From: an uncultured Prevotellaceae bacterium
Lineage (GTDB): Bacteria > Bacteroidota > Bacteroidia > Bacteroidales > Bacteroidaceae
DNA: 64,000 nt
Direction of reading: 5' to 3'
Assembly (NCBI GenBank): GCA_902780635.1
Contig: CACZGH010000010.1
Coordinates: 173,226-237,225 of the forward strand
Of this stretch, positions 8,159 to 16,934 are shown in pieces. Position 1 is the stretch's first letter. Every line of letters begins with the position of its first letter. Below the pieces are notes generated by a model. It ran no database searches. It saw only the letters and a list, made by a program, of their open reading frames with translations, and had not been told where the DNA came from. Made by a program: the position numbers and the translations under genes.

Positions 8159-8434
8159 ATGAAAAAGTCAAAAAAAATCCTCATATCATTAGCAGGTGTT
8201 GCAGTTATCTTTATGGCAGTCACCATGGACATCCTCGACAAAGACTATATCATTCCAGCAGACAACTTGCCATTGGCAGCCAAGAGCTATGTACAAGATA
8301 ATTTCCCTGGCGGAACTATCGCATACGCCAAGTTGAAGAACGACATCTATACAACCTCATACGAGGTAAAGCTGAACAACGGTTTTGAATTAGAGTTCGA
8401 CAGTTTTGGAAGTCTTACCGGCTTCGATGACTAA
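8159..8434 (+). CDS. Small PepSY-like envelope protein
   Basis: About 91 residues from the ATG giving MKKSKKILISL; the frame is open upstream, but the added residues lack coding character and hide the signal sequence. A hydrophobic N-terminal segment (about residues 6-23) could be a signal peptide or a membrane anchor. One PepSY-like module follows, with NLPLAAKSYVQDNFPGG and YEVKLNNGFELEFDSFG. These align well with the first module of the preceding 146-residue protein, so this is probably a tandem duplicate. A strong hairpin terminator follows the stop. Confidence 0.7.
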   Translation: MKKSKKILISLAGVAVIFMAVTMDILDKDYIIPADNLPLAAKSYVQDNFPGGTIAYAKLKNDIYTTSYEVKLNNGFELEFDSFGSLTGFDD

Positions 8435-8475
8435 TAGAAAAATGGTGCTAAACACATTTTACCTTATCATTTACA

Positions 8476-8514
8476 GAAAAGAGGGCATGCAAGAAAATGG
8501 CGTGTCCTCTTTTC
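8476..8514 (+). terminator. Rho-independent terminator of the PepSY pair
   Basis: GAAAAGAGGGCATGC pairs with GCGTGTCCTCTTTTC around a 9-base loop; T-rich sequence follows. Confidence 0.65.
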
Positions 8515-8574
8515 AATTTGCTTTAGCAATTATAAATTCTGCTCAAAGGTAGGAAGAAAATCCATTTTTTTGCC

Positions 8575-8582
8575 TATCTTTG
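8575..8582 (+). promoter_or_regulatory. -7 element (TATCTTTG) of the thioredoxin gene
   Basis: TAnnTTTG match 19 bp before the ATG, giving a very short leader. A T-rich stretch precedes it, without a clean TTTG. Confidence 0.5.
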
Positions 8583-8601
8583 GCACCAAAAAGCTACTTT
8601 T

Positions 8602-9105
8602 ATGAAGAAAAGACTATTTGTTGTTCTGGCCGCCGTGCTTGTCATGGCCACAGCCAACGCTCAGACCGCGCTGAAAAAGGTGTATGATGAGAACGTCAAC
8701 CCCATCGTGCAGATTGACCAGGCCATCTCAAAAGCCAAGACAGAGGACAAGTTCGTCATCTGCCAGGTGGGTGGAAACTGGTGCCCTTGGTGCCTACGTT
8801 TCGCCGATTTCATTACGAACGACAGTACTATCAGCCATGTGATTGACGAAAACTTTGTCTATATCCATGTCAACTACAATCCCCGCCAGTCGGGAGGTGA
8901 TGAAAAGATTCAGCAAGCGAAGAAAATGCTGGAAAGGCTCAACAACCCGGCTCGTTTCGGTTTCCCCGTGTTCGTGGTGCTTGACCAGACTGGAAACGTC
9001 CTTCACATCCAGGATTCTAGTTTTTTAGAGGAAGGCCAAGGATACGACCGAGAGAAAGTGCTGCGTTTTTTCAAGAACTGGACACCAAAAGCAGTGAGGA
9101 ATTGA
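8602..9105 (+). CDS. Secreted thioredoxin-fold protein (WCPWC active site)
   Basis: A 167-residue periplasmic thioredoxin-like protein. The signal peptide ends near TANAQ (residue ~21). The active-site motif is W60-C61-P62-W63-C64 in GGNWCPWCLRF, followed by a thioredoxin fold with the conserved cis-Pro region FGFPVFVVLDQTG. The CxxC-bearing Thioredoxin_7/DUF255-like layout suggests a disulfide reductase or isomerase acting on envelope proteins. The PL22-like gene starts one base after its stop, so the two share a transcript; why a periplasmic redox protein is coupled to a cytoplasmic lyase is not clear. The redox partner is unknown. Confidence 0.8.
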   Translation: MKKRLFVVLAAVLVMATANAQTALKKVYDENVNPIVQIDQAISKAKTEDKFVICQVGGNWCPWCLRFADFITNDSTISHVIDENFVYIHVNYNPRQSGGDEKIQQAKKMLERLNNPARFGFPVFVVLDQTGNVLHIQDSSFLEEGQGYDREKVLRFFKNWTPKAVRN

Positions 9106-9106
9106 C

Positions 9107-10369
9107 ATGATGGAAGAAAGGATACTTGTAAGCGGATGTGAAGGCGAGGAGAACGGATACGACACCCAATTGCTCTATTTCACCTGCTCCTCCCTCAGCA
9201 GCGACGACCATCGGCTGTATGTCATCAGCGACCACGACGGACATCCCAATGTCTATGTCAGGAATCTGGCCACGGGGCAGGAGACACGGCTGACCGACAA
9301 CCATCATGGCACGCTGAAGAGCTACGTCTATTTCGACTGCAACCCCGGCAAAGGGTTGGGCAAGGCCAGCGTATGTCTGGACAGTGCGCGTGACATCATC
9401 TATTATATCCAAGACAACCAGATTTGCAAGGTGGGGTTGGACGGAGCCATCCAGGTGCTCAATCAGGTGCCTGACGGCAGGATGACTGCCTTCACCCATG
9501 TGAGCAGTGATGGAAGACTGCTCTGTGTCCCGATGACCGACGGCAGGGCCTTGGACTATGACCCCGCCAAAGAAGGTTATGGACTGGACCGACGCCCTGT
9601 CTACGACATCGACGGCCGCGTGCAGGAAGAGCGGTTGAGTAGCTACCTCTGTGTCTACGACACTGCCACGGGAGCACTCGTCTATGAGAGAGAAATTCCC
9701 CTATGCTGGATCACTCATGTGCAGTTCAATCCCACTAATCCCGAACTCATCATGTTCAACCATGAGTGGCCGAGCTTTGACTGTGGCATCCGCCGCATTT
9801 GGCTGTACGACCACCGCAGCGACACTATCGTCCGCATACGGAAGGAAGGAGCAGACACCTCCGGCGACACCTGCGGGCACGAGCGCAAGGCTGCTGACTG
9901 GATCTGCCATGAGATGTGGTCAGACGATGGTGGCACCATCATCTATCATGGTGGTTATGCCGATGGTCCTGCCCTTGTCGGGAAATACGAACTCGCCAGT
10001 CAACGCTACCGGGAGATTGCCCTTCCCGAGGACTACAACGCTTATGGGCATTTCACTATGGACCACCAGCAGAACCTCTGCTGCGACGGCTATTTCAAAT
10101 TCCCCGACGACATCAAGGCCGTCAAGGAGAATAGTACCGACAACGGCCCCGACCCGCATAAGAAAGATGGCGAGTACATCTCACGCGTCGTTCCCCACTG
10201 GGAGGAGGGCCGACTGGAATGGATACCCCTGTGCAAGCACCGCAGCGACTGGCTGGGACAGGATGCACACCCCCACCCCATTTACAACCACGCTGGCGAC
10301 GCCATCTATTTCAACAGCCGCAGTGGGAAATTTGTAAAAGTTTACCTATGCTTCGTCGGAAAGTCATGA
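9107..10369 (+). CDS. Oligogalacturonide lyase-like beta-propeller (PL22 type)
   Basis: A 420-residue protein without a signal peptide, built from propeller blades (YVISDHDGHPNVYVRNLATG and others). Family features of PL22 oligogalacturonate lyase are visible: FNHEWPS, ICHEMWSDDG (H268) and GQDAHPHPIYN, where Q385, H388 and H390 reproduce the Q-x2-H-x-H metal-binding triad described for the Yersinia enzyme. The predicted reaction is cytoplasmic beta-elimination of unsaturated digalacturonate into 5-keto-4-deoxyuronate, the last step of pectate breakdown. This agrees with the pectin genes further right, although no KduI/KduD homologue is in the window. TolB-like repeats are a possible alternative, but the metal motif argues against it. 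A terminator follows. Confidence 0.7.
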   Translation: MMEERILVSGCEGEENGYDTQLLYFTCSSLSSDDHRLYVISDHDGHPNVYVRNLATGQETRLTDNHHGTLKSYVYFDCNPGKGLGKASVCLDSARDIIYYIQDNQICKVGLDGAIQVLNQVPDGRMTAFTHVSSDGRLLCVPMTDGRALDYDPAKEGYGLDRRPVYDIDGRVQEERLSSYLCVYDTATGALVYEREIPLCWITHVQFNPTNPELIMFNHEWPSFDCGIRRIWLYDHRSDTIVRIRKEGADTSGDTCGHERKAADWICHEMWSDDGGTIIYHGGYADGPALVGKYELASQRYREIALPEDYNAYGHFTMDHQQNLCCDGYFKFPDDIKAVKENSTDNGPDPHKKDGEYISRVVPHWEEGRLEWIPLCKHRSDWLGQDAHPHPIYNHAGDAIYFNSRSGKFVKVYLCFVGKS

Positions 10370-10457
10370 CGCGCAGATGACTATAACGAGTGAATATCGT
10401 TACCCTGGGCTAATAGCTGTTGGCTTTCCAGGCCACTATTTACATTCATATAGCTTT

Positions 10458-10485
10458 ACGATAACAGGCAGACGATAACAGGCAG
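10458..10485 (+). repeat. 14-bp tandem duplication (ACGATAACAGGCAG x2)
   Basis: Two perfect adjacent copies just before the terminator of the PL22-like gene; no function seen. Nothing else is visible between this gene and the terminator. Confidence 0.5.
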
Positions 10486-10492
10486 ACAAAAT

Positions 10493-10526
10493 AATCCGTG
10501 TAACCGATTGGGTTACACGGATTTTT
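10493..10526 (+). terminator. Rho-independent terminator of the PL22-like gene
   Basis: Perfect 13-bp stem AATCCGTGTAACC / GGTTACACGGATT with a 5-base loop and a T run. The rest of the gap up to 10609 contains 'tttcacattcgctcaactt', which recurs with one change near 14.95 kb. Confidence 0.75.
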
Positions 10527-10609
10527 ATTACTTTGACCTCAAATTTCACATTCGCTCAACTTGCGCATTTTATGTTAATAGCCAAAGGAAAGTTGAGTCA
10601 CTTTGACCT

Positions 10610-11098
10610 TTACTTGATCATGATCTTCTTGCCATTGTGGATGTAAACACCCTTTGAGGTTGGCTTGCCGGGCAACTGACGGCCGTTGAGGTCGTAGTAG
10701 TGTTCGGTGCCGTCGGCGTCGATGGTCACGAAGGTGTCGACGCCATCAACATCGGCGTCCTCCAGCATCATGCCGATGCTGCTGCCATTGGCATGGCCAG
10801 CGCTCGGCAACAGGTAGGCACGGAACGGCAAGATTTCTCCCTTCTTCTCGGCCTCCGTCGACGAGAGGACGGGGTGCCAGTCGCCGTCGCCCTGCAGGAT
10901 GTAAGCGCCCATTTCGTTGGCCGTCTTGTTGTCCACACCCTCGAAGGTGCCACGCAGCGTGTAGCCCGGCACGTCATCCTGGCGTCCATACGTACTGCCT
11001 CCACTGGCAGGGATGGTCTGCTGGATGCCGGTGTTGAGCGTGGTTGAGCTCTTGCGGTAGCGCTTGTTGCCCACCACTTTCAGCAGGTAAGGCTTCAT
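10610..11098 (-). pseudogene. C-terminal remnant of a secreted protein
   Basis: The frame encodes 162 residues with no signal peptide and no plausible N-terminal domain. It ends in YDLNGRQLPGKPTSKG…NGKKIMIK, the C-terminal tail that closes five other secreted proteins in this window. Upstream the frame continues only ~15 codons to a stop beside a repeat island. I read it as the 3' end of a once larger surface protein truncated at its 5' side, perhaps by recombination at the island. The parent domain (IPASGGSTYGRQDDVPGYTLRG…YILQGDGDWHPV) resembles the beta-rich segment before the tail in Prevotella surface proteins, but I cannot name it. Confidence 0.5.
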
Positions 11099-11214
11099 CG
11101 CCTCCAGCTTAGGATAAGGAAGGGGAGGGTTGGTTGTGACTCTCGCAAGCTAACAGGTTGAAATCAAGAAAAATATAAAGATTAAAAGGAAGAAAAAGGA
11201 GGAAAAAGGTGCCA

Positions 11215-11335
11215 AGGCACTATCAAAAAAGAGAGAAAAACAAGTGGACAAGTTGACGAGTGGACAAGTTATTTGCAAGGCTATTCTCTCACCATTCATT
11301 TCATCTCCCCTCCTTTGGAGGGGTTAGGGGGAGGT
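11215..11335. repeat. Composite intergenic repeat island A
   Basis: Contains 'ggacaagttgacgagtgg', then GACAAGTTATTTGCAAG, the 14-mer GCTATTCTCTCACC (11280-11293) and a palindromic CCCCTCCTTTGGAGGGG element. The 14-mer and its left flank recur inverted near 59.56 kb and, with one change, near 62.25 kb. It sits between the truncated gene and the GH3 gene; the rest of this 348-bp gap is AT-rich promoter sequence. Confidence 0.6.
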
Positions 11336-11407
11336 ATCATTTTGTATCTATTCTAACTTTTTTGTAAAAAAGTGAAAAGAATTTGTTTTTCTTTCAATAA
11401 CCATTTG

Positions 11408-11415
11408 TATATTTG
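11408..11415 (+). promoter_or_regulatory. -7 element (TATATTTG) of the GH3 gene
   Basis: TAnnTTTG match with TTTG at 11382-11385, about 22 bp upstream; it lies 37 bp before the GH3 start. Confidence 0.55.
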
Positions 11416-11452
11416 TGGAAAAATTGAAAGAAGTTAACCAAATAGCATGATT

Positions 11453-13762
11453 ATGAAAAAAGTGATTTTGACCATCTGCGTTCTACTGCTTGGGAGTGTC
11501 AGCACAATCACTGCGCAAGTGAAACTGCAAACAAACAATGTAGATGAAGTACTCAAAGCCATGACGCTTGAGGAGAAAGCGATGCTCGTCGTAGGCGGCA
11601 ACCGCCAGATAGCAACGACAGGTGACAACAATGGCATGATTGGCGGACATGCACAACGTGTGCCGGGTGCCGCTGGTGCCACACAGGCCATACCCCGGCT
11701 CGGCATCCCCTCATCAGTTCTCACCGACGGCCCTGCTGGTGTGAGGATCAATCCGAATCGAGACAATGACACCAACACCTACTTCTGCACGGGATTCCCA
11801 GTAGGCACCGCACTGGCCTGTACCTGGAACACGCAGCTCGTAGAGGAGGTAGGAAAGTGCATTGGCAACGAGGTGCTGGAATATGGTTGCGATGTGTTGC
11901 TTGCCCCTGGTATGAATATCCACCGTTCACCGCTCTGTGGCCGTAACTTCGAATATTATTCAGAAGACCCACTTGTGACGGGTAAAATCGCTGCCGCCTA
12001 TGTGCGAGGTGTACAGAGTCAGGGAGTGGGAACCTCTGTCAAGCACTTCGCTGCCAACTCTCAGGAGACCAACCGAATGGGTGTCGACGAAGTGATGTCA
12101 CAACGTGCCCTCCGCGAGATTTACCTCAAGGGCTTTGAAATTGCCGTGCGTGAGGCGGCTCCCTGGACCGTGATGTCGTCTTACAACCGCCTTAACGGCC
12201 CTTTCACCCAGGAGAATCGAGAGTTGCTCACCACCATCCTGCGCGACGAATGGGGCTTCAACGGCATCGTCATGACCGACTGGACAGGTCTGCGCAATAC
12301 GGCAGCCCAGATACAAGCCGGCAATGACCTGATGGAGCCCGGCAACGACTCACAAATCAAAGACCTTATAGAAAAGGTAAAGAGTGGTGTCTTAAAAGAA
12401 GCCGACCTCGACATCTGCGTGAAGCGCATTCTGGAGTATCTCGTCAAGACCCCGGCTTTCCGTGCCTACCAGTACTCCAACAAGCCCGACCTGAAAGCCC
12501 ATGCCGAGGTGACACGCCGCAGTGCCACTGAGGGTATGGTACTACTTAAGAACGAGGGGCAGGCATTGCCGCTGGACGGCGTCAAGACCATCTCCGTCTT
12601 CGGCATCACATCCTACGACTTCATAGCTGGCGGCACTGGCTCTGGCGACGTGAACAAGGCCTACACCATCGACCTGATGCAAGGAATCTCCGAAGCAGGA
12701 CTGAAAGTCAATCCCAAACTCGCCGACCTCTACAAGAATTATCAGAACTATCAACGGAGCCTAACTGCTGCAGGCCCGGCACGAGGCGGATGGTTCTGGG
12801 GCAAGTCCCCACTTCCAGAGATGGCCGTCAGCCGTCCTATCATCCAGGTACAAGCCTTGGAGTCAGACCTCGCCATCATCACTTTAGGCCGACAGGCTGG
12901 CGAGGGTTCAGACCGTCAAGAGGATGGTGACTTCACCCTCAAAGATGTAGAGCGCCAGCTCATCACAGATGTATGTAATGCTTTCCATTTGGCCAACAAG
13001 CCCGTGGTCGTCGTACTCAATATGGGCAATGTCATCGAGACGGCCTCTTGGAAGTCGATGCCCGATGCCATCCTTCTGGCGTGGCAGCCAGGACAAGAGG
13101 GCGGCTATTCTGTAGCTGACGTGCTGACCGGCAAGGCCTATCCTTCTGGAAAACTCACCATGACATGGCCCAACAACCTCATCGACCTGCCATCCAGTGC
13201 CAACTACCCCAACGTACGTCCTACGGCTCCTGGTCGCAGACGCGGTAACGAGAAGGTGGAATTTCAAGATTACACCAAACACGTAGAAGGCATCAACGTA
13301 GGCTATCGCTACTTCGCCACCTCCAAGAAATCCGTTTCTTACCCCTTCGGATTCGGCCTGAGCTATACAACCTTCTCCTATAGCAAGCCCGTCGTCAAAG
13401 CCACCAAAGATGGTCTCACCGCCTCTATCACCGTGACCAACACAGGCAAGAGGGCAGGCAAAGAGGTCGTAGAACTCTACGTCAGCGCTCCTGCCGGCGG
13501 TCTGGAAAAACCCGCTTGCGAGCTGAAAGCCTTTGCCAAGACACGTGAGCTCCAACCCAACCAGAGTGAGACACTCACCATGAAACTCTCCCTCTACGAC
13601 TTGGCATCCTATAACGAGGGCACCCAAGCATGGGAGACCGCCGCTGGCAAATACACCATCGGTTTCGGAGCCAACGTGGAGGACATCCGTGCCACAGCAT
13701 CCTACCATCTCTCCAAGCAATACACAGTGAAGTGTCACGATGTGATGAAACCAGACATGTAA
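11453..13762 (+). CDS. Secreted GH3 beta-glycosidase
   Basis: A 769-residue periplasmic or surface glycoside hydrolase of family 3. It has a signal peptide (cleavage near TITAQ), an N-terminal TIM-barrel region (DGPAGVRI, KHFAANSQE) and the nucleophile motif GIVMTDW with Asp about residue 274. A middle alpha/beta sandwich (EGMVLLKNEGQALPL) is followed by a C-terminal fibronectin-III-like domain (VTNTGKRAGKEVVELYVS). No PA14 insert is visible. Family members remove terminal beta-glucosyl or xylosyl residues; the substrate cannot be read here. The start ATG-AAA-AAA is preferred over an ATG six bases upstream. It is monocistronic: own promoter, and a bidirectional hairpin after the stop. Confidence 0.9.
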   Translation: MKKVILTICVLLLGSVSTITAQVKLQTNNVDEVLKAMTLEEKAMLVVGGNRQIATTGDNNGMIGGHAQRVPGAAGATQAIPRLGIPSSVLTDGPAGVRINPNRDNDTNTYFCTGFPVGTALACTWNTQLVEEVGKCIGNEVLEYGCDVLLAPGMNIHRSPLCGRNFEYYSEDPLVTGKIAAAYVRGVQSQGVGTSVKHFAANSQETNRMGVDEVMSQRALREIYLKGFEIAVREAAPWTVMSSYNRLNGPFTQENRELLTTILRDEWGFNGIVMTDWTGLRNTAAQIQAGNDLMEPGNDSQIKDLIEKVKSGVLKEADLDICVKRILEYLVKTPAFRAYQYSNKPDLKAHAEVTRRSATEGMVLLKNEGQALPLDGVKTISVFGITSYDFIAGGTGSGDVNKAYTIDLMQGISEAGLKVNPKLADLYKNYQNYQRSLTAAGPARGGWFWGKSPLPEMAVSRPIIQVQALESDLAIITLGRQAGEGSDRQEDGDFTLKDVERQLITDVCNAFHLANKPVVVVLNMGNVIETASWKSMPDAILLAWQPGQEGGYSVADVLTGKAYPSGKLTMTWPNNLIDLPSSANYPNVRPTAPGRRRGNEKVEFQDYTKHVEGINVGYRYFATSKKSVSYPFGFGLSYTTFSYSKPVVKATKDGLTASITVTNTGKRAGKEVVELYVSAPAGGLEKPACELKAFAKTRELQPNQSETLTMKLSLYDLASYNEGTQAWETAAGKYTIGFGANVEDIRATASYHLSKQYTVKCHDVMKPDM

Positions 13763-13816
13763 ACGGGTCATTCAAGCGATGACGCTTTTTTGAAATCACG
13801 AAATTGTACCTATCAT

Positions 13817-13862
13817 AAAACCGCCGCTTCCCCAAAGTTGATATGGGAAAGCGGCGATTTTC
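13817..13862. terminator. Bidirectional terminator between convergent genes
   Basis: AAAACCGCCGCTTCCCC pairs, with two wobbles, with GGGAAAGCGGCGATTTT, with A and T tracts on both sides; it serves the GH3 gene and the lipoprotein gene opposite. Confidence 0.7.
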
Positions 13863-13927
13863 GTGACAGATCACGAGTTACTATGATTCTGGGCGATGGT
13901 TTATACCTCGTTTACATCGACATACGC

Positions 13928-14926
13928 TCATTCGTACATCTGATAGAAACCACCCATATCAAACTTGACGAACGATGACTTTTTCTGCCTCATCAACATG
14001 TAGTTGGCAGTCTCGTCAGTGGACATGTGGTTGCAGAAGATATCGAGACCGTTCTTGCCCTTGACCACGGCGAGTATGGCCGGCTCCATATATTCGTCAG
14101 GGTCGTAGTTGGACCAATAGACGCGGTGCTCTTCCTCCACCACCTCACAGGTGTCCGTCCACATGGTGATGTCGTTACCCGTGGCGAGCACCCACGCGGC
14201 GATGCCGTATTTTTCGTTGGGCTGTGTCCTCATGACACCGAATTGATATTCATCATCACCAATGATATGGCTGACGCGGTTTTTCTCCACTTTCGCATCC
14301 AAAGCTTTCTCCACTTTGGCGATCACCTCCTTGCTGAACTGCGGTTCGGTGGGGTCTTCTGTCGTGGTGGAATAGAACGACATGATATTGCGGTCTTTCA
14401 GATAGTTTGCTCCCACGATGATGCCGTAGGTATATTCCATCGGTATGTAGTCTCCCTCCGGCATCACATCACCATGGGTCATCATATAATGATCTATGGC
14501 TTTAGGATCAACATAATTGTACAACTGTCCCTTCATTCCGTCTGCCGACTTATAGACATATTGGTTGAGATAACTGGTATCGTGCTCGAGGCTGGGATTT
14601 TTCTCTTCCTGATAGGCGATACTGTATGCCTCCTCACCCATAATGAATTGAGTGTATTCCTTAGGAGATTGCCTCAGCACCTTGCCCTCATCGATGATGT
14701 CGCCCTCATTGAATGGGGCGAAAAGGGGCTGTCCCTTGACGCATACGGCGAAGACAGGAGGCACTCCATCCCCATCCCAGTCTCCCTCCGTCAAACCTTG
14801 GTTGGCACTGGTTTTGCTTTCCGATTCACCAGCAGCGTTGCCTGCTTCCTTGCCTTTTGAGCATCCCATGGCCACGACGGCTATCAGAACAACAAAGGCA
14901 CTTGTCAATAACAATGTTTTTTTCAT
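13928..14926 (-). CDS. Hypothetical lipoprotein
   Basis: A 332-residue product with a lipoprotein signal peptide (hydrophobic core, then VAMGC; Cys22), a short Ser/Glu/Gly-rich linker and a ~280-residue exported domain of mixed alpha/beta type. The domain contains TEGDWDGDGVPPVFAVCVKG and TTTEDPTEPQFSKEVIAKVEKALDAK. I do not recognise the family. It faces the convergent GH3 gene and lies downstream of the terminator of the isomerase-like gene, so it is probably transcribed alone. A 'tttcacattcgcccaactt' word sits in its upstream region. Confidence 0.7.
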   Translation of the reverse strand: MKKTLLLTSAFVVLIAVVAMGCSKGKEAGNAAGESESKTSANQGLTEGDWDGDGVPPVFAVCVKGQPLFAPFNEGDIIDEGKVLRQSPKEYTQFIMGEEAYSIAYQEEKNPSLEHDTSYLNQYVYKSADGMKGQLYNYVDPKAIDHYMMTHGDVMPEGDYIPMEYTYGIIVGANYLKDRNIMSFYSTTTEDPTEPQFSKEVIAKVEKALDAKVEKNRVSHIIGDDEYQFGVMRTQPNEKYGIAAWVLATGNDITMWTDTCEVVEEEHRVYWSNYDPDEYMEPAILAVVKGKNGLDIFCNHMSTDETANYMLMRQKKSSFVKFDMGGFYQMYE

Positions 14927-15103
14927 TTACGATCAAATTACTGAGATTTCACATTCGCCCAACTTTTTAAGCTATCAGCGACATTTGAGAACACAGCCGC
15001 TAAGATAGCGATTTTCCAGTAATTCCCCAAGCAAACAGCCGTTTTTTCTTCGTTTTTCCTCTTTTCTCATGACGCAACGATCATGATAGACAAGGTTTCC
15101 CTA

Positions 15104-15143
15104 CCAAAAATCTCCGTGTAGGCCACAGACCTACACGGAGATT
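15104..15143 (-). terminator. Strong terminator of the isomerase-like gene
   Basis: Perfect 14-bp stem AATCTCCGTGTAGG / CCTACACGGAGATT with a 7-base loop; on the minus strand it is followed by a TTTTT tract. No gene is seen in the rest of the 14927-15180 gap. Confidence 0.8.
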
Positions 15144-15180
15144 GATTGATATGTTCGTTGTTAACGACTGAGCAGATACA

Positions 15181-16677
15181 TTAAGCAAAAGGATTCTCTG
15201 TGGGATAATAGTTACCCTTGGGGAAGTTGTAGTCAATCTCCTCAACGGGGATACCCATATACTTCAGTACCTCCCAGAGATATTTTCCTGCGTGCTCGAA
15301 CATCACGGCAGCGTGGTGAGGATAGTGCTTCTCGATGAGGACGTGACGATAGAAACGGCTCATGTTCTTGATGCCAAAGGTACCGATGGAACCAAACGAG
15401 CGGGTGGCGACTGGCAGGATTTCTCCCTGTGCGATGTATGCACGCAGTTTGGTGTCGGCAGTAGACTGCAGACGGTAAACAGTAGCCTTGCCAGGTTTCA
15501 GGTCGCCCTCCAGTGTACCATTCGTCACCTCTACCGGCAGAGCGCGGGCCATGATGCGCTGGAAGCACATCTGGCAGCTGCAAACCTTGGAAGATGCGGT
15601 GTTGCCACAGTGGAAGCCCATGAAGATCTCTTTGTCTGTATAGCTGTCGCACTCAAACTTCTTGCCCTTGATGCTCTCCTCGTACATGTCTTTGGGAACA
15701 GAGTTGTTGATATCGAGCAAGGTGACTGCATCCTGAGTGATGCAAGTGCCGATATACTCAGACAGAGCGCCATAGATGTCGACCTCGCAGGCTACGGGGA
15801 TGCCGCGACCTGTCAGACGGCTGTTGACATAGCAAGGCACAAAACCGAACATGGTCTGGAATGCCGGCCAGCACTTGTTGGCCATAGCCACGAACTGGCG
15901 TGAGCCCTTATGTCCCTCAATCCAATCCAGCAGTGTCAATTCATACTGAGCCAGTTTCGGCAGCACAGATGGTATTCTGTTGCCTGTGCCCAGTTCTGCC
16001 ACCATATCCTTCACCACGTCGTCGATACGTGGGTCACCCTCATGCTTCTGGAAAGCCTCGAGGAGGTCGAGCTCAGAGTTCTCCTCTATTTCTACATCGA
16101 GATCATAAAGCGCACGGATAGGAGCGTTGCAAGCGAGGAAGTTGTTGGGACGTGGACCGAAGCTGATGATCTTCAGGTTCTGCAGACCAACAATGGCACG
16201 TGCGATGGGTACGAACTCATGAATCATCTCAGCACACTCAGCAGCATCGCCTACGGGCTCCTCGGGGATATAGGCGCGGGTTTTACGGAGAGAGAGCGCC
16301 TGGCTGGCATTCAGCATGCCACAGTAGGCATCGCCACGGCCATCAATCAAATTGTTCTGTGTCTCCTCAGCGGCAGCGCAGAACATAGTCGGGCCTTGGA
16401 ACCAGTCGGCTATCATGGTTTCAGAAATCTCCGGGCCGAAATTGCCCAGGTACACACAGAGTGCGTTACATCCAGCCTTCTTCACATCCTCAAGAGCCTG
16501 CTGAGCATGGATCTCACTCTCGACGATACAGATAGGACACTCGTAGATATCGGCAGCGCCGAACTTCTCTACATACTTAGCAATCAATGCTTTACGACGG
16601 TTGACTGCCAATGACTCTGGGAAACAGTCGCGGCTTACGGCGACGATTCCAATCTTGATTACAGGTACATTATTCAT
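15181..16677 (-). CDS. L-fucose/L-arabinose isomerase-superfamily protein
   Basis: A 498-residue cytoplasmic protein of the fucose-isomerase-like superfamily (COG2407-like). The N-terminal half has the typical Rossmann-like blocks (GIVAVSRDCFPESLAVNRR, GCNALCVYLGNFGPE). The C-terminal half has CEVDIYGALSEYI, LLDINNS and GFHCGNT, which line up with the Glu, Asp and His metal ligands of ketol isomerases. True L-fucose isomerases are longer (~590), so the sugar is uncertain. It has no adjacent kinase or aldolase, unlike the paralogue at 35.7 kb that sits in a full catabolic operon. Own terminator; probably monocistronic. Confidence 0.7.
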   Translation of the reverse strand: MNNVPVIKIGIVAVSRDCFPESLAVNRRKALIAKYVEKFGAADIYECPICIVESEIHAQQALEDVKKAGCNALCVYLGNFGPEISETMIADWFQGPTMFCAAAEETQNNLIDGRGDAYCGMLNASQALSLRKTRAYIPEEPVGDAAECAEMIHEFVPIARAIVGLQNLKIISFGPRPNNFLACNAPIRALYDLDVEIEENSELDLLEAFQKHEGDPRIDDVVKDMVAELGTGNRIPSVLPKLAQYELTLLDWIEGHKGSRQFVAMANKCWPAFQTMFGFVPCYVNSRLTGRGIPVACEVDIYGALSEYIGTCITQDAVTLLDINNSVPKDMYEESIKGKKFECDSYTDKEIFMGFHCGNTASSKVCSCQMCFQRIMARALPVEVTNGTLEGDLKPGKATVYRLQSTADTKLRAYIAQGEILPVATRSFGSIGTFGIKNMSRFYRHVLIEKHYPHHAAVMFEHAGKYLWEVLKYMGIPVEEIDYNFPKGNYYPTENPFA

Positions 16678-16885
16678 ACTAGAAAAGGTATAATATTAAG
16701 AATCATTCATTTCAGGGGGTAAAGATACATCTTTATTTTTAAATTACCCACTTATTTCATCTTTTTTAGAAAAGAAAAACGACTCCTACCGCACTTATCA
16801 CCTAGATAGGGAGTCTGTCTTTAAAGTAGAATCGAAGTGTGTCGTGCACATACAGGCGGAACCTGCCAAAATAAATGGCACATTT

Positions 16886-16917
16886 TTTGTTATCCTTTGT
16901 TTTTGGAAATAGTTTTG
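16886..16917 (+). promoter_or_regulatory. Bacteroidetes-type promoter of the NYN gene
   Basis: TTTG (16886-16889), 20 bp, TAGTTTTG (16910-16917). Initiation near 16924 excludes the upstream in-frame start at 16875 and supports the ATG at 16935. Confidence 0.6.
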
Positions 16918-16934
16918 ATTTTGAAAAAAAGAAA

